A stretch of 13,523 nt of DNA from contig MGIZ01000057.1 of the NCBI GenBank assembly GCA_001794015.1, positions 1 to 13,523 on the forward strand, written 5' to 3'. Below, one piece after another: positions 5,990-12,755 of this stretch. Each line of letters opens with the position of its first letter. Position 1 is the stretch's first letter. The notes beneath the pieces are model-generated. The model was not told the DNA's origin. It was given only the letters and a program-made list of their open reading frames with translations, and searched no databases. The stretch is from Candidatus Yanofskybacteria bacterium RIFCSPHIGHO2_01_FULL_39_8b. GTDB lineage: Bacteria; Patescibacteriota; Minisyncoccia; 2-02-FULL-40-12; GWA2-44-9. The position numbers and the translations under genes are program-made.

Positions 5990-6232
5990 TCCGCCCAAGG
6001 CGGACGAGTCATTGGTTTCCCCCGAAAGCATTCGGGGGATAATTCCCCTCCGCCAGCTGGCGGATTTGGAAAAAGAGTCCATCCCGAAAGCTTTCGGGAT
6101 GGGGTTCATACCGTTTTGATTAAAAATAAAGATAACGGAAAGAATAAAATTGTCATTCCCCCGAACGCTTTCGGGAGAATCCAGTAAATTAATAAAATCT
6201 ATTTTTTTAGATCCCCCGATAGCTATCGAGGG
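5990..6232. repeat. Cluster of GC-rich palindromes after recO
   Basis: At least five palindromes are packed into a gene-free stretch: 5990-6004 (TCCGCC/GGCGGA), 6018-6039 (TCCCCCGAA/TTCGGGGGA), 6049-6064 (perfect, TCCGCCAGCTGGCGGA), 6079-6102 (perfect, 24 bp, centred on AAGCTT), and imperfect ones at about 6155-6177 and 6212-6232. The same cores recur at 7571-7586, 9786-9819, 11727-11750 and 11779-11806. They look like dispersed REP-like or MITE-derived hairpins. No ORF is supported here. Confidence 0.75.
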
Positions 6233-6267
6233 TGTCCCATGACAGTTTTCTTACAGTCTTTAATTAC

Positions 6268-6298
6268 AAGCCCCACAATTTTTTTTGCGGGGCTTTTT
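6268..6298 (+). terminator. Probable terminator downstream of recO
   Basis: AAGCCCC (6268-6274) pairs with GGGGCTT (6289-6295), with a T-rich loop and a short T-run after it. It lies about 310 bases after the recO stop, beyond the palindrome cluster, and touches the start of the left VP2 direct repeat. Confidence 0.6.
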
Positions 6299-6410
6299 AT
6301 ATTGATAAAACTTACGCGCCCCCTCACCTCAATCCTCTCCCCAAGAGGGAGAGGAAGCTTTTATTTCCCCTCGCCCATGCGGGGAGAGGGCTAGGGTGAG
6401 GGGGAGATTA
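6289..6410 (+). repeat. Direct repeat flanking VP2, left copy
   Basis: It matches 7675-7797. The outer parts (TTTTTATATTGATAAAACTT with ACGCGCC on one side, GAGGGGGAGATTA on the other) are in the same orientation in both copies. The inner C/G-rich palindromic unit (6320-6404; arms CCCTCACC and GGTGAGGG) is inverted relative to the other copy. No coding capacity. Confidence 0.85.
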
Positions 6411-6625
6411 ATGAGGAGACCCAACGACTGGGCTCAGGGCGACCAGGGGTCGGATTGCTTCGGCGGCCTCAGAATGACGGATAAGGTGGTTTTCAATTTT
6501 TGGACAGCTTTGAAATGACTTAAGCGCGCAACTAGACAATTTTAACAAGTTAGAACAGACTTAAATATTTTTAATATATAAATTAGCGAAAATTCAATAA
6601 TTTTAAGTGAGAAAAATTCATTTGC
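6411..6625. other. Non-coding stretch before VP2
   Basis: No gene is visible. The first 70 bases carry a GC-rich dispersed-repeat fragment (around GATTGCTTCGGCGGCCTCAG); the rest is AT-rich with stops in all frames. An ACTTAAGCGCGC at about 6520 vaguely resembles an element end (ACTTACGCGC). Confidence 0.5.
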
Positions 6626-6654
6626 TTGATATTTTTATATGGATGTGATATATT
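6626..6654 (+). promoter_or_regulatory. Sigma70-type promoter of VP2
   Basis: -35 TTGATA (6626-6631), a 17-base spacer, then -10 TATATT (6649-6654) preceded by TGA as an extended -10. The predicted start near 6661 gives a leader of about 80 nt, almost the same length as that of VP1. Confidence 0.7.
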
Positions 6655-6739
6655 AATATATGCTCTTTTTACGCAAATTTTAAGCTTTAACACTGTGTTA
6701 TAGCTGAATTTGTAAGGTTTTTACACAAAGGAACTGACC

Positions 6740-7381
6740 ATGTTAAAAGACATGCTCGGTATTGCCGTGAGGAAACTCGTGACGCTTCCGAGCTCAACGC
6801 TCGGTCTTGTCTGTGACCTCCTCGAGAAATTGTCCGATGAGGAATGGGTAGTGTCTACCAAGAGGTTTCTTCGCAAGGAGAATCCGTGGGAAGCCATAAC
6901 GGCTCCTGATTTCCGAGTGTGGAAAACCATCAAGCTCGGCACCCATAAGGACGTGGAGTGTCTCAAGAGTGCCATCACTGATGCAGGTTTTCGCATTGGC
7001 GATTGGGCTAGTGACATCATGGGAAAGCCCGCTTTTACGGTCGCTCGTGAAGAAATAGAGATTGAGCTTTTCACGGCGACTGTTGCAGAGCTCGGCTTTA
7101 AGGGTAACACTCGCTACGATGTCATATGCACCAGAATCTGTGAGCTCGGCTATAAGCTGTGCCCGGCGGAAGTCGGTCCCCAGCTTCGGCGACAGCACAC
7201 GGATCAGCCGATCAACGAGTGGCTAGTGATAGCGATGGAAGCTATCGCCTACTCGGACGGCTATCTGTGCGTGTTCTATGTCGCGCACGATGACGAGGGT
7301 TTGTGGCTCAACACGGGCTACGGTAGCCCTGACGGCCTCTTGGATCCTCGTGGTCGGTTCGTTTTTGTCCGTCGCAAGTAG
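6740..7381 (+). CDS. VP-like protein (VP2) with lectin-like C-terminal end
   Basis: A 213-aa protein of unknown function. AAAGGA lies 8 bases upstream of the ATG. Residues 1-130 are helical and charged and not recognised. Residues 131-213 (RICELGYKLCPAEVGPQLR, then EWLVIAMEAI, YSDGYLCVFYV, ending RGRFVFVRRK) resemble a repeatedly seen CPR C-terminal domain whose strand order and ending (R-hydrophobics-xRK) parallel VP1's GDRLLCARK. It shares with VP1 the promoter design, leader length, strong Shine-Dalgarno, CGCAAGTAG end, post-stop motif (GATCCTTTGG...TTAGTCCTT) and strong terminator. No TR in the window matches its 3' end, so it is not a target of this DGR. It may be a relic of, or target for, another one. 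Like VP1 it is GC-rich and has no signal peptide. Confidence 0.8.
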   Translation: MLKDMLGIAVRKLVTLPSSTLGLVCDLLEKLSDEEWVVSTKRFLRKENPWEAITAPDFRVWKTIKLGTHKDVECLKSAITDAGFRIGDWASDIMGKPAFTVAREEIEIELFTATVAELGFKGNTRYDVICTRICELGYKLCPAEVGPQLRRQHTDQPINEWLVIAMEAIAYSDGYLCVFYVAHDDEGLWLNTGYGSPDGLLDPRGRFVFVRRK

Positions 7382-7434
7382 CTCTTTGGGCTTAAACCAT
7401 CGGTTCTCCTTAGATCCTTTGGTCTTAGTCCTTG

Positions 7435-7477
7435 ACGTCTCGCATCTGTTATTTAAAGATGCGAGACGTTTTCTTTT
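7435..7477 (+). terminator. Rho-independent terminator of VP2
   Basis: A perfect 13-bp stem, ACGTCTCGCATCT (7435-7447) with AGATGCGAGACGT (7457-7469), a 9-base loop, then TTTCTTTT. Confidence 0.95.
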
Positions 7478-7674
7478 GTGTTACAATAGCTTTGGTAGTA
7501 GGTGCATACGCGAGAGATTACGGTCTCCCGCTACCGAATCCAGTATCCATACATCGAGAGTATCTCCGTTCCCGAAAGCTTTCGGGGATTGAGATAGAGT
7601 GGTGTATGCAGACACTTCATCTTTCGATAAGCTCGGGATAAGTAAAAAAATTATAAACTCCGTCATATATATAT
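7478..7674. other. Non-coding stretch after VP2
   Basis: No gene is supported. It contains a possible imperfect stem (GGTAG/CTACC around GCGAGAG/TCTCCCGC, about 7494-7535) and a perfect 16-bp palindrome CCCGAAAGCTTTCGGG at 7571-7586 identical to the core of the one at 6079-6102. A tRNA was considered for the first structure but no T-loop or anticodon arm fits. Confidence 0.5.
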
Positions 7675-7797
7675 GGGGTTTTTATATTGATAAAACTTAC
7701 GCGCCCCCCCCTCACCCTAGCCCTCTCCCCACGGGGGCGAGGGAAATAAATACTTCCTCTCCCTCTTGGGGAGAGGATTGAGGTGAGGGGGAGATTA
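7675..7797 (+). repeat. Direct repeat flanking VP2, right copy
   Basis: The partner of 6289-6410. The flanks keep orientation, but the inner unit 7704-7790 is the reverse complement of 6319-6404. A further pair of ends, ACTTACGCGC (7697-7706) and GTGCGTAAGT (7854-7863), brackets this copy as an inverted repeat, suggesting a MITE-like unit of about 167 bp that ends just before the pyrF promoter. Confidence 0.85.
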
Positions 7798-7866
7798 TCG
7801 TGATGGAAATCCTTGACCCCATCACCCCTCCTAACAAGGGAAATTATTTCAAGTGCGTAAGTCAAA

Positions 7867-7895
7867 TTGACACAAAATAATACCCTTGCTATCAT
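7867..7895 (+). promoter_or_regulatory. Sigma70-type promoter of pyrF-pyrE
   Basis: -35 TTGACA (7867-7872), a 17-base spacer, then -10 TATCAT (7890-7895) preceded by TGC, giving an extended -10. It starts 4 bases after the element end GTGCGTAAGT. The predicted leader is about 47 nt. Confidence 0.75.
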
Positions 7896-7948
7896 TCAAA
7901 AGTCAAGCTATTGTGGCTTGTTTTTCGCACCTTTACAAAGGAGAGTTT

Positions 7949-8866
7949 ATGGCCGGTCGGAATTTTATGGAGATGATTCGGGCAAAGTGGGTGGAGGGCA
8001 AGTTCCTTTGCGTTGGGCTTGATAGCGATGTAGAAAAAATTACAAAGGCTGTGAATAGGGACAGCAGAGCAAAGAGAGTTGTAAAATTTAATTGGGATAT
8101 TATTCAAGCGACAAAAGATTTGGTGTGCGCCTATAAACCGAACAGCGCTTTTTACGAAGCGCATGGCTCGGAAGGAATGGAAATATTGCGAGAAACCGTT
8201 AGGTTTATCAATGATATTGCTCCCGATGTGCCCGTCATTGCCGACTGCAAGCGCGGCGATATAGAAAATACGAATCAAGGATACGCAGAATTTGTTTTTG
8301 ATCATTTAGGCGCTGATGCCGTAACGGTAAGTCCGTATCTTGGCATTGGTGCGCTTAAGCCGTTTTTAGAGAGAAAAGATAAAGGCATATTTATTATTTG
8401 TCGGACATCAAATCCCGAAGCGGCGGAATTTCAAGATCTCTGTGTTGATAATCCGGCATTTGCCGTAGATACTCGTCAGCTTCCAGCTTGCGAGGCAGCC
8501 TATCGCTGTCGTCCTTCAATCCGTTTATTTGAACATGTTGCGTGGCGCGTAACCACTCGATGGAATGCTAACCAGAATTGTTGTTTGGTTTTTGGAGCGA
8601 CCAATCCTGAACAGCTGAAAGCCGGCCGAGCTATTGTTGGCGATATGCCCATTCTTCTTCCGGGCATTGGCGCGCAAGGTGCGGAGGTTGAGGCAACAGT
8701 AAACGCCGGAAAAGACAGCAAGGGCACGGGCATAATCATTAATGCCGCGCGATCTGTCATTTTCGCGTCATCAGGGCCGGATTATGCCGAGGCCGCTCGC
8801 AAAGAAGCGCAAAGACTTCATGATGAAATTCGGAAATTTTTACACCCCGAGAAAGGAACAGCATGA
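7949..8866 (+). CDS. pyrF: Orotidine 5'-phosphate decarboxylase, type 2
   Basis: Decarboxylates OMP to UMP, the last step of de novo pyrimidine synthesis. 305 aa; the longer type-2 family fits. Motifs: CVGLDSD at 21-27, K63 in AYKPN, the catalytic DCKRGDI at 99-105 (D99, K101, D104), SPYLG at 128-132 and the phosphate-binding LPGIGAQG at 237-244. The ATG at 7949 is chosen because AAAGGAG (7937-7943) precedes it; a longer in-frame extension to 7886 would begin inside the promoter. Its TGA overlaps the next ATG as ATGA, so pyrF and pyrE are coupled. Confidence 0.95.
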   Translation: MAGRNFMEMIRAKWVEGKFLCVGLDSDVEKITKAVNRDSRAKRVVKFNWDIIQATKDLVCAYKPNSAFYEAHGSEGMEILRETVRFINDIAPDVPVIADCKRGDIENTNQGYAEFVFDHLGADAVTVSPYLGIGALKPFLERKDKGIFIICRTSNPEAAEFQDLCVDNPAFAVDTRQLPACEAAYRCRPSIRLFEHVAWRVTTRWNANQNCCLVFGATNPEQLKAGRAIVGDMPILLPGIGAQGAEVEATVNAGKDSKGTGIIINAARSVIFASSGPDYAEAARKEAQRLHDEIRKFLHPEKGTA

Positions 8867-9606
8867 GTCCCAGTACACAATATTTGGAAGTGTTGTCTTC
8901 GGTTCGCGGATATTACAAATGTCCTAAAGATAGATCAGGAAAGAGGCTTGGGCCCCTTGTTGCATATGCCGGACGAGATGAAAACAATAAGCAATATGTT
9001 GGAGATGAATATGTAAACTTTGCCAAAGCCGAAGAATACGCGTATGTTCTTAATGTCTTTGCCGATCTTATTGTCAAGCTTGAGCCGTTTAAGGCAATAG
9101 AACTCATTGATGTGTTTTCAGGAGCGCCCGAAGGCGGGAAAGCTCTGGCGCTTTTGCTTGCGCTCAAGACAGGATGCAGGTACGTTGCTCCTGAAAAAAA
9201 GATTGTTGAACTTGCAACGCCATCAAGCAGAGAAAAAACAAATTTTGTATTTGGAAGACACTCCCTTGACCCTAGCGGTCGCCCAGAACGCGTTGTGCTT
9301 GTGGAAGACGTGCTCAATAATTTTTCAAGCACAGAAAAACTCATTAAACTTGTATATGATAATGGCGGCGTGGTTATTGCCATTGTTTCATTTCTTAATC
9401 GTTCTTTGCGCGAGATTCGCGATACCTATATTTCACCTGTGTTAGAACATGGAATTCCTATCATAAGCCTTGTTGATATTCCCATTCCAGAATACAGGCA
9501 AGGTGATCCTGAAGTATCTGACGACATAGCTCGCGGGAATGTTGTCTGGAAGCCAAAAGATCGGTGGTCAGAGCTTGAAGCGGCTATGAAACAGCATTCT
9601 CAATAG
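8863..9606 (+). CDS. pyrE: Orotate phosphoribosyltransferase-like protein
   Basis: A 247-aa type-I PRTase fold. Its position in a 4-base overlap after pyrF suggests it makes OMP from orotate and PRPP for PyrF. The PRPP-binding segment is ERVVLVEDVLNNFSSTEK (142-159), where V-L-V-E-D-V-L matches the acidic PRPP loop, but the usual TTGGS following it is replaced by NNFSS. Residues 80-100 (ELIDVFSGAPEGGKALALLL) fit the fold's central strand and loop. The divergence leaves open another PRTase substrate; context favours PyrE. It ends 7 bases before a strong terminator. Confidence 0.75.
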   Translation: MSPSTQYLEVLSSVRGYYKCPKDRSGKRLGPLVAYAGRDENNKQYVGDEYVNFAKAEEYAYVLNVFADLIVKLEPFKAIELIDVFSGAPEGGKALALLLALKTGCRYVAPEKKIVELATPSSREKTNFVFGRHSLDPSGRPERVVLVEDVLNNFSSTEKLIKLVYDNGGVVIAIVSFLNRSLREIRDTYISPVLEHGIPIISLVDIPIPEYRQGDPEVSDDIARGNVVWKPKDRWSELEAAMKQHSQ

Positions 9607-9613
9607 TTTTCTC

Positions 9614-9644
9614 AAGGGCAAAACAATATGTTTTGCCCTTTTTT
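9614..9644 (+). terminator. Terminator of the pyrF-pyrE operon
   Basis: An 11-bp perfect stem, AAGGGCAAAAC (9614-9624) with GTTTTGCCCTT (9630-9640), a 5-base loop and a T-run. Confidence 0.95.
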
Positions 9645-9659
9645 CTTGCAAAAAATCAC

Positions 9660-9688
9660 TTGCAAAATAGAGTTTTTTTTATTATAAT
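9660..9688 (+). promoter_or_regulatory. Probable aspS promoter
   Basis: -35 TTGCAA (9660-9665), a 17-base spacer, -10 TATAAT (9683-9688). The element at 9754-9852 lies between this promoter and aspS, so the aspS leader would contain that hairpin. Confidence 0.6.
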
Positions 9689-9753
9689 GAAAGCATTAAT
9701 TGTGATACCAATAAATATCTAGTATAATTTGTATCTATTTATATAATTCGTAT

Positions 9754-9852
9754 TAATTACTTTGAATTACGAAATTATCGCATTTTGTCATTCCCGCGAA
9801 AGCGTTCGGGGGAATGACAGGAAAAAAGGTATTTCGTAATTCAAGGTAATTA
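9754..9852. repeat. MITE-like element in the aspS leader (99 bp)
   Basis: Terminal inverted repeats of 22 bp with one mismatch: 9754-9775 (TAATTACTTTGAATTACGAA plus AT) and 9831-9852. Inside is a nested imperfect palindrome, TGTCATTCCC...GGGAATGACA (9786-9819). The same family lies at 4536-4619 after the RT. If transcribed it would fold into a long hairpin ending 19 bases before the aspS start. Confidence 0.88.
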
Positions 9853-9871
9853 GTATATAAGTATCTTTATT

Positions 9872-11683
9872 ATGTTTCGAACACATACATGCGGAGAATT
9901 GACGAAAAAACAGGAGGGGAAGTCCGTAACACTTTCGGGCTGGGTAAATAGCCGGCGCGATCATGGCGGAGTTATTTTTATTGATGTACGAGACCGTTAC
10001 GGCATGACGCAGGTGACCTTTGATCCAAAACATTCAGAAACCGCGTGGAAGACAGCGGATCGCGTCCGCGATGAATTTGTCATAAAAATTACCGGCAAGG
10101 TTATATTGCGAACGGAAGATATGATAAATCCGCGCCTCAAAACCGGCGAGATTGAGATTACAGCGCAAGATGTTGAAATCCTTAATTCATCAAAAACTCC
10201 GCCATTTCAAGTTTCCTATATTCCAGGAGAAGAAGCGGGCGATGCGCAAGTAGATCAGTCTAAAAATGTCAATGAAGATTTGCGATTAAAATACAGATTT
10301 TTGGATATTAGGCGTAGGCGCATGCTGGAGAACTTGGAGTTTCGGCATAAGGTGATATTTTTTATGCGAACGTGGATGACGGAGAATAATTTTATAGAAG
10401 TGGAGACTCCTATCCTCACCGCCTCATCTCCCGAAGGAGCGCGGGATTTTCTCGTGCCATCTCGTTTGCATCCCGGAAAGTTTTACGCGCTTCCGCAGGC
10501 CCCACAACAGTACAAACAGCTTTTGATGGTGGGCGGAATTGACCGATATTTTCAGATAGCTCCTTGCATGCGCGATGAAGACGCGCGCGCAGACAGAAGC
10601 CCGGGCGAGTTTTACCAGCTTGATGTTGAAACAAGCTTTATGACGCAGGATGAATTTTTTACTCTTATGGAGCCACTGTTTCACGAACTGGCAAAGAAAT
10701 TTTCAAATAAAGAAGTGATGTTTAAAAAATTTCCAAGAATTCCCTACAAAGAATCAATGCTCAAATACGGGTCTGATAAGCCTGATTTGAGAATCCCCAT
10801 GGAGATCCAAGATATCACCGACATCGTGAAGGGATGCGGATTTGCCGTGTTTGCAAAAGTCGTTGAGCAAAAAGGCGTTGTGCGAGCGCTCAAAGTTCCG
10901 GGAGGAGCCAAGCTCTCGCGCACAGAGATTGAGAAAATGACGGAAGAAGTGAAGTCCTTGGGCGCTAAAGGGCTTGCCTATATTATTGTTGAAGAACAAG
11001 GAAAACACAGGTCGCCGATTGTGAAATTTTTAGGAGATGATCTTGTTGAAACAATTATTAAAGAAGTAAAGGCGAAAAAAGGCGACGTAATATTTTTTGG
11101 CGCGGATAAGCCAAAGATTGTTGAGGCGTCTTTGGGCGCGACGCGCATAAATATTGCCAAAAAATTGGGCATTGTAGACACGACAAAACTCGCGTTTTGT
11201 TGGATCGTGGATTTTCCTATGTATGAATTTAATGAAGAAGAAAGAAAGATAGATTTTATGCACAATCCTTTCTCAATGCCACAGGGAGCCATGAAAGACC
11301 TTGAGGAAAAAGATCCGCTGGATATCTTGGCATATCAGTATGATATTGTTTGCAATGGCATTGAATTGTCGTCAGGAGCCGTGAGAAATAACGTTCCTGA
11401 GATAATGTATAAGGCATTTGAAATAGGCGGATATAAAAAGGAAGAAGTAGACGCCAAGTTTGGCGCGATGATAGACGCGTTTAAATTTGGCGCGCCCCCG
11501 CACTGCGGATTTGCCCCGGGCATTGAGCGGACTATTATGATCTTGCGCGATGAGAGCAATATCCGGGAAATTACCGCTTTTCCAAAAAACGGCAGAGCGG
11601 AAGATGTGATGATGGGAGCGCCCCGAGAGGTAAGCGCGAGACAGCTCAAAGAGTCACATATAAAACTGGATGTGTTAAAATAA
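9872..11683 (+). CDS. aspS: Aspartyl-tRNA synthetase
   Basis: Class II synthetase charging tRNA-Asp (or also tRNA-Asn if non-discriminating, which cannot be decided here). 603 aa, the bacterial-type length with the GAD insert. The N-terminal OB fold covers about 1-105 (SGWVNSRRDHGGVIFIDVRDRYG). Motif 2 is YFQIAPCMRDEDARADR at 226-242, followed by the aspartate-binding PGEFYQLDVE. The GAD insert spans roughly 290-420, and motif 3 is GIERT at 550-554. It ends with AFPKNGRAEDVMMGAP. Start ATG at 9872, no Shine-Dalgarno. Confidence 0.97.
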   Translation: MFRTHTCGELTKKQEGKSVTLSGWVNSRRDHGGVIFIDVRDRYGMTQVTFDPKHSETAWKTADRVRDEFVIKITGKVILRTEDMINPRLKTGEIEITAQDVEILNSSKTPPFQVSYIPGEEAGDAQVDQSKNVNEDLRLKYRFLDIRRRRMLENLEFRHKVIFFMRTWMTENNFIEVETPILTASSPEGARDFLVPSRLHPGKFYALPQAPQQYKQLLMVGGIDRYFQIAPCMRDEDARADRSPGEFYQLDVETSFMTQDEFFTLMEPLFHELAKKFSNKEVMFKKFPRIPYKESMLKYGSDKPDLRIPMEIQDITDIVKGCGFAVFAKVVEQKGVVRALKVPGGAKLSRTEIEKMTEEVKSLGAKGLAYIIVEEQGKHRSPIVKFLGDDLVETIIKEVKAKKGDVIFFGADKPKIVEASLGATRINIAKKLGIVDTTKLAFCWIVDFPMYEFNEEERKIDFMHNPFSMPQGAMKDLEEKDPLDILAYQYDIVCNGIELSSGAVRNNVPEIMYKAFEIGGYKKEEVDAKFGAMIDAFKFGAPPHCGFAPGIERTIMILRDESNIREITAFPKNGRAEDVMMGAPREVSARQLKESHIKLDVLK

Positions 11684-11685
11684 AT

Positions 11686-11828
11686 TAGGACTTACGGGTT
11701 TGAACAATTTTACCCGTTTTACTGTCATTCCCCCGACGCTTCGGGGGAATCTAGGAATTCATTCATGGATTGGCATGGATTCCGTCCGCCAGCTGGCGGA
11801 CGGAATGACACCAAGCCCGTGGGTCCTA
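11686..11828. repeat. Inverted-repeat element between aspS and the next gene
   Basis: The ends TAGGACTTACGGGTT (11686-11700) and AAGCCCGTGGGTCCTA (11813-11828) are imperfect inverted repeats. Inside are two palindromes: 11727-11750 (ATTCCCCCGA/TCGGGGGAAT) and a perfect 28-bp one at 11779-11806 centred on AGCT. It starts 2 bases after the aspS stop and could act as its terminator. The end sequence relates it to the element at 1459-1611. Confidence 0.75.
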
Positions 11829-11841
11829 TAAATAAAAAAGT

Positions 11842-12720
11842 ATGCCAAATGAAAACTTACAGGAGTATATTAAAAAAAGCCGCGAAAGCGGAATGGATGA
11901 CGAGTCTATTAAAAACGAATTGCGCCGCGCAGGCTGGCAGGAAGGGGATATTGCGTCAGCGTTCGGCGGGCCTCAAACCGCAGGCGGGACGTACATTGTT
12001 TCTCATAAAAGCAGAAGGCTTGCGATATTTTTTCTTATTGGGCCAATAGTGGGGCTTGCGATAATAATTTTTTCTTATGCCATCGCGGCATTTGTTGTTC
12101 GTTCAATGGTAAATGTTGATTCTTTTAGCGACTATAATGTAAATTATGAGAGAGGACAAACCAATACCAATTTAGGCCTTAAAGATATAGTGAATAGGGG
12201 TTTAAATTATGAAACCAATGTAAGTTGGCAACCACGTGATCCACGGGAATCCATTTTTTTAGTGATCAATGTTATTTTAGGATTTCTTGCGATTTTGTGC
12301 ATTATCGGAATTATTATTGGAGTTATATTGGCTATAGTTTTATTTAATAAAAAAGAATTGGTTTTTGGAGTATATGATGAGAGGTCGGGCAGGGGAAAGG
12401 ATTCTATTATTCCGCCAGAAATAAAGGGATGGAATTGGGGCGCGTTTGGCGTTACGCTTATTTGGGGAATTTATTATGGAGCATGGGTAGTACTGTGGGG
12501 ATTTCTTTTGGGGCTTATTCCATTGGTTGGGATACTCTGGCAAGTATATGTTGGCATGAAAGGCAATGAATGGGCGTGGAGAAAAAATAAGTGGCAGAGT
12601 GTTGAGCAGTTTATCGCCACGCAAAATAAATGGAAACCATGGGGAATCGTCTTCTTTATACTTGGTATTCTTCCGGTATTTTTATCTCTTTTTAACATTT
12701 TTGATTCGTTTCGCAGGTAA
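11842..12720 (+). CDS. Membrane protein with N-terminal UBA-like helices
   Basis: 292 aa, function unknown. Residues 4-42 (LQEYIKKSRESGMDDESIKNELRRAGW) look like the short UBA/SHOCT-like helical module often found at the N-terminus of CPR membrane proteins. Hydrophobic segments lie at about 59-87, 138-168, 203-236 and 267-287. The 195-250 stretch (KGWNWGAFGVTLIWGIYYGAW to GMKGNEWAWRKNKW) resembles the DUF2628-like pattern, with an aromatic-rich turn before the membrane and a GNEWAWR motif after it. The region 90-135 between the first two segments is polar. No Shine-Dalgarno. A membrane protein gene follows after 35 bases. Confidence 0.75.
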   Translation: MPNENLQEYIKKSRESGMDDESIKNELRRAGWQEGDIASAFGGPQTAGGTYIVSHKSRRLAIFFLIGPIVGLAIIIFSYAIAAFVVRSMVNVDSFSDYNVNYERGQTNTNLGLKDIVNRGLNYETNVSWQPRDPRESIFLVINVILGFLAILCIIGIIIGVILAIVLFNKKELVFGVYDERSGRGKDSIIPPEIKGWNWGAFGVTLIWGIYYGAWVVLWGFLLGLIPLVGILWQVYVGMKGNEWAWRKNKWQSVEQFIATQNKWKPWGIVFFILGILPVFLSLFNIFDSFRR

Positions 12721-12755
12721 CATTACCCTGCATAATAATTCATAGCTTTATTTTT

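Noticed and set aside
5990..6232. CRISPR array in the palindrome cluster
   Set aside because: The palindromes are of different lengths, are not regularly spaced, and have no spacer-repeat pattern.
7143..7381. VP2 3' end as a second VR of the same TR
   Set aside because: Nucleotide similarity to the TR is limited to a few bases at the stop (CGCAAGTAG in VP1 and VP2); the pattern of A-only differences is absent.
7494..7540. Possible tRNA or structured RNA after VP2
   Set aside because: Only an imperfect stem can be drawn; no T-arm, anticodon arm or CCA-type acceptor fits.
7886..7948. Longer pyrF start
   Set aside because: It overlaps the -10 of the promoter, while a strong Shine-Dalgarno precedes the ATG at 7949.
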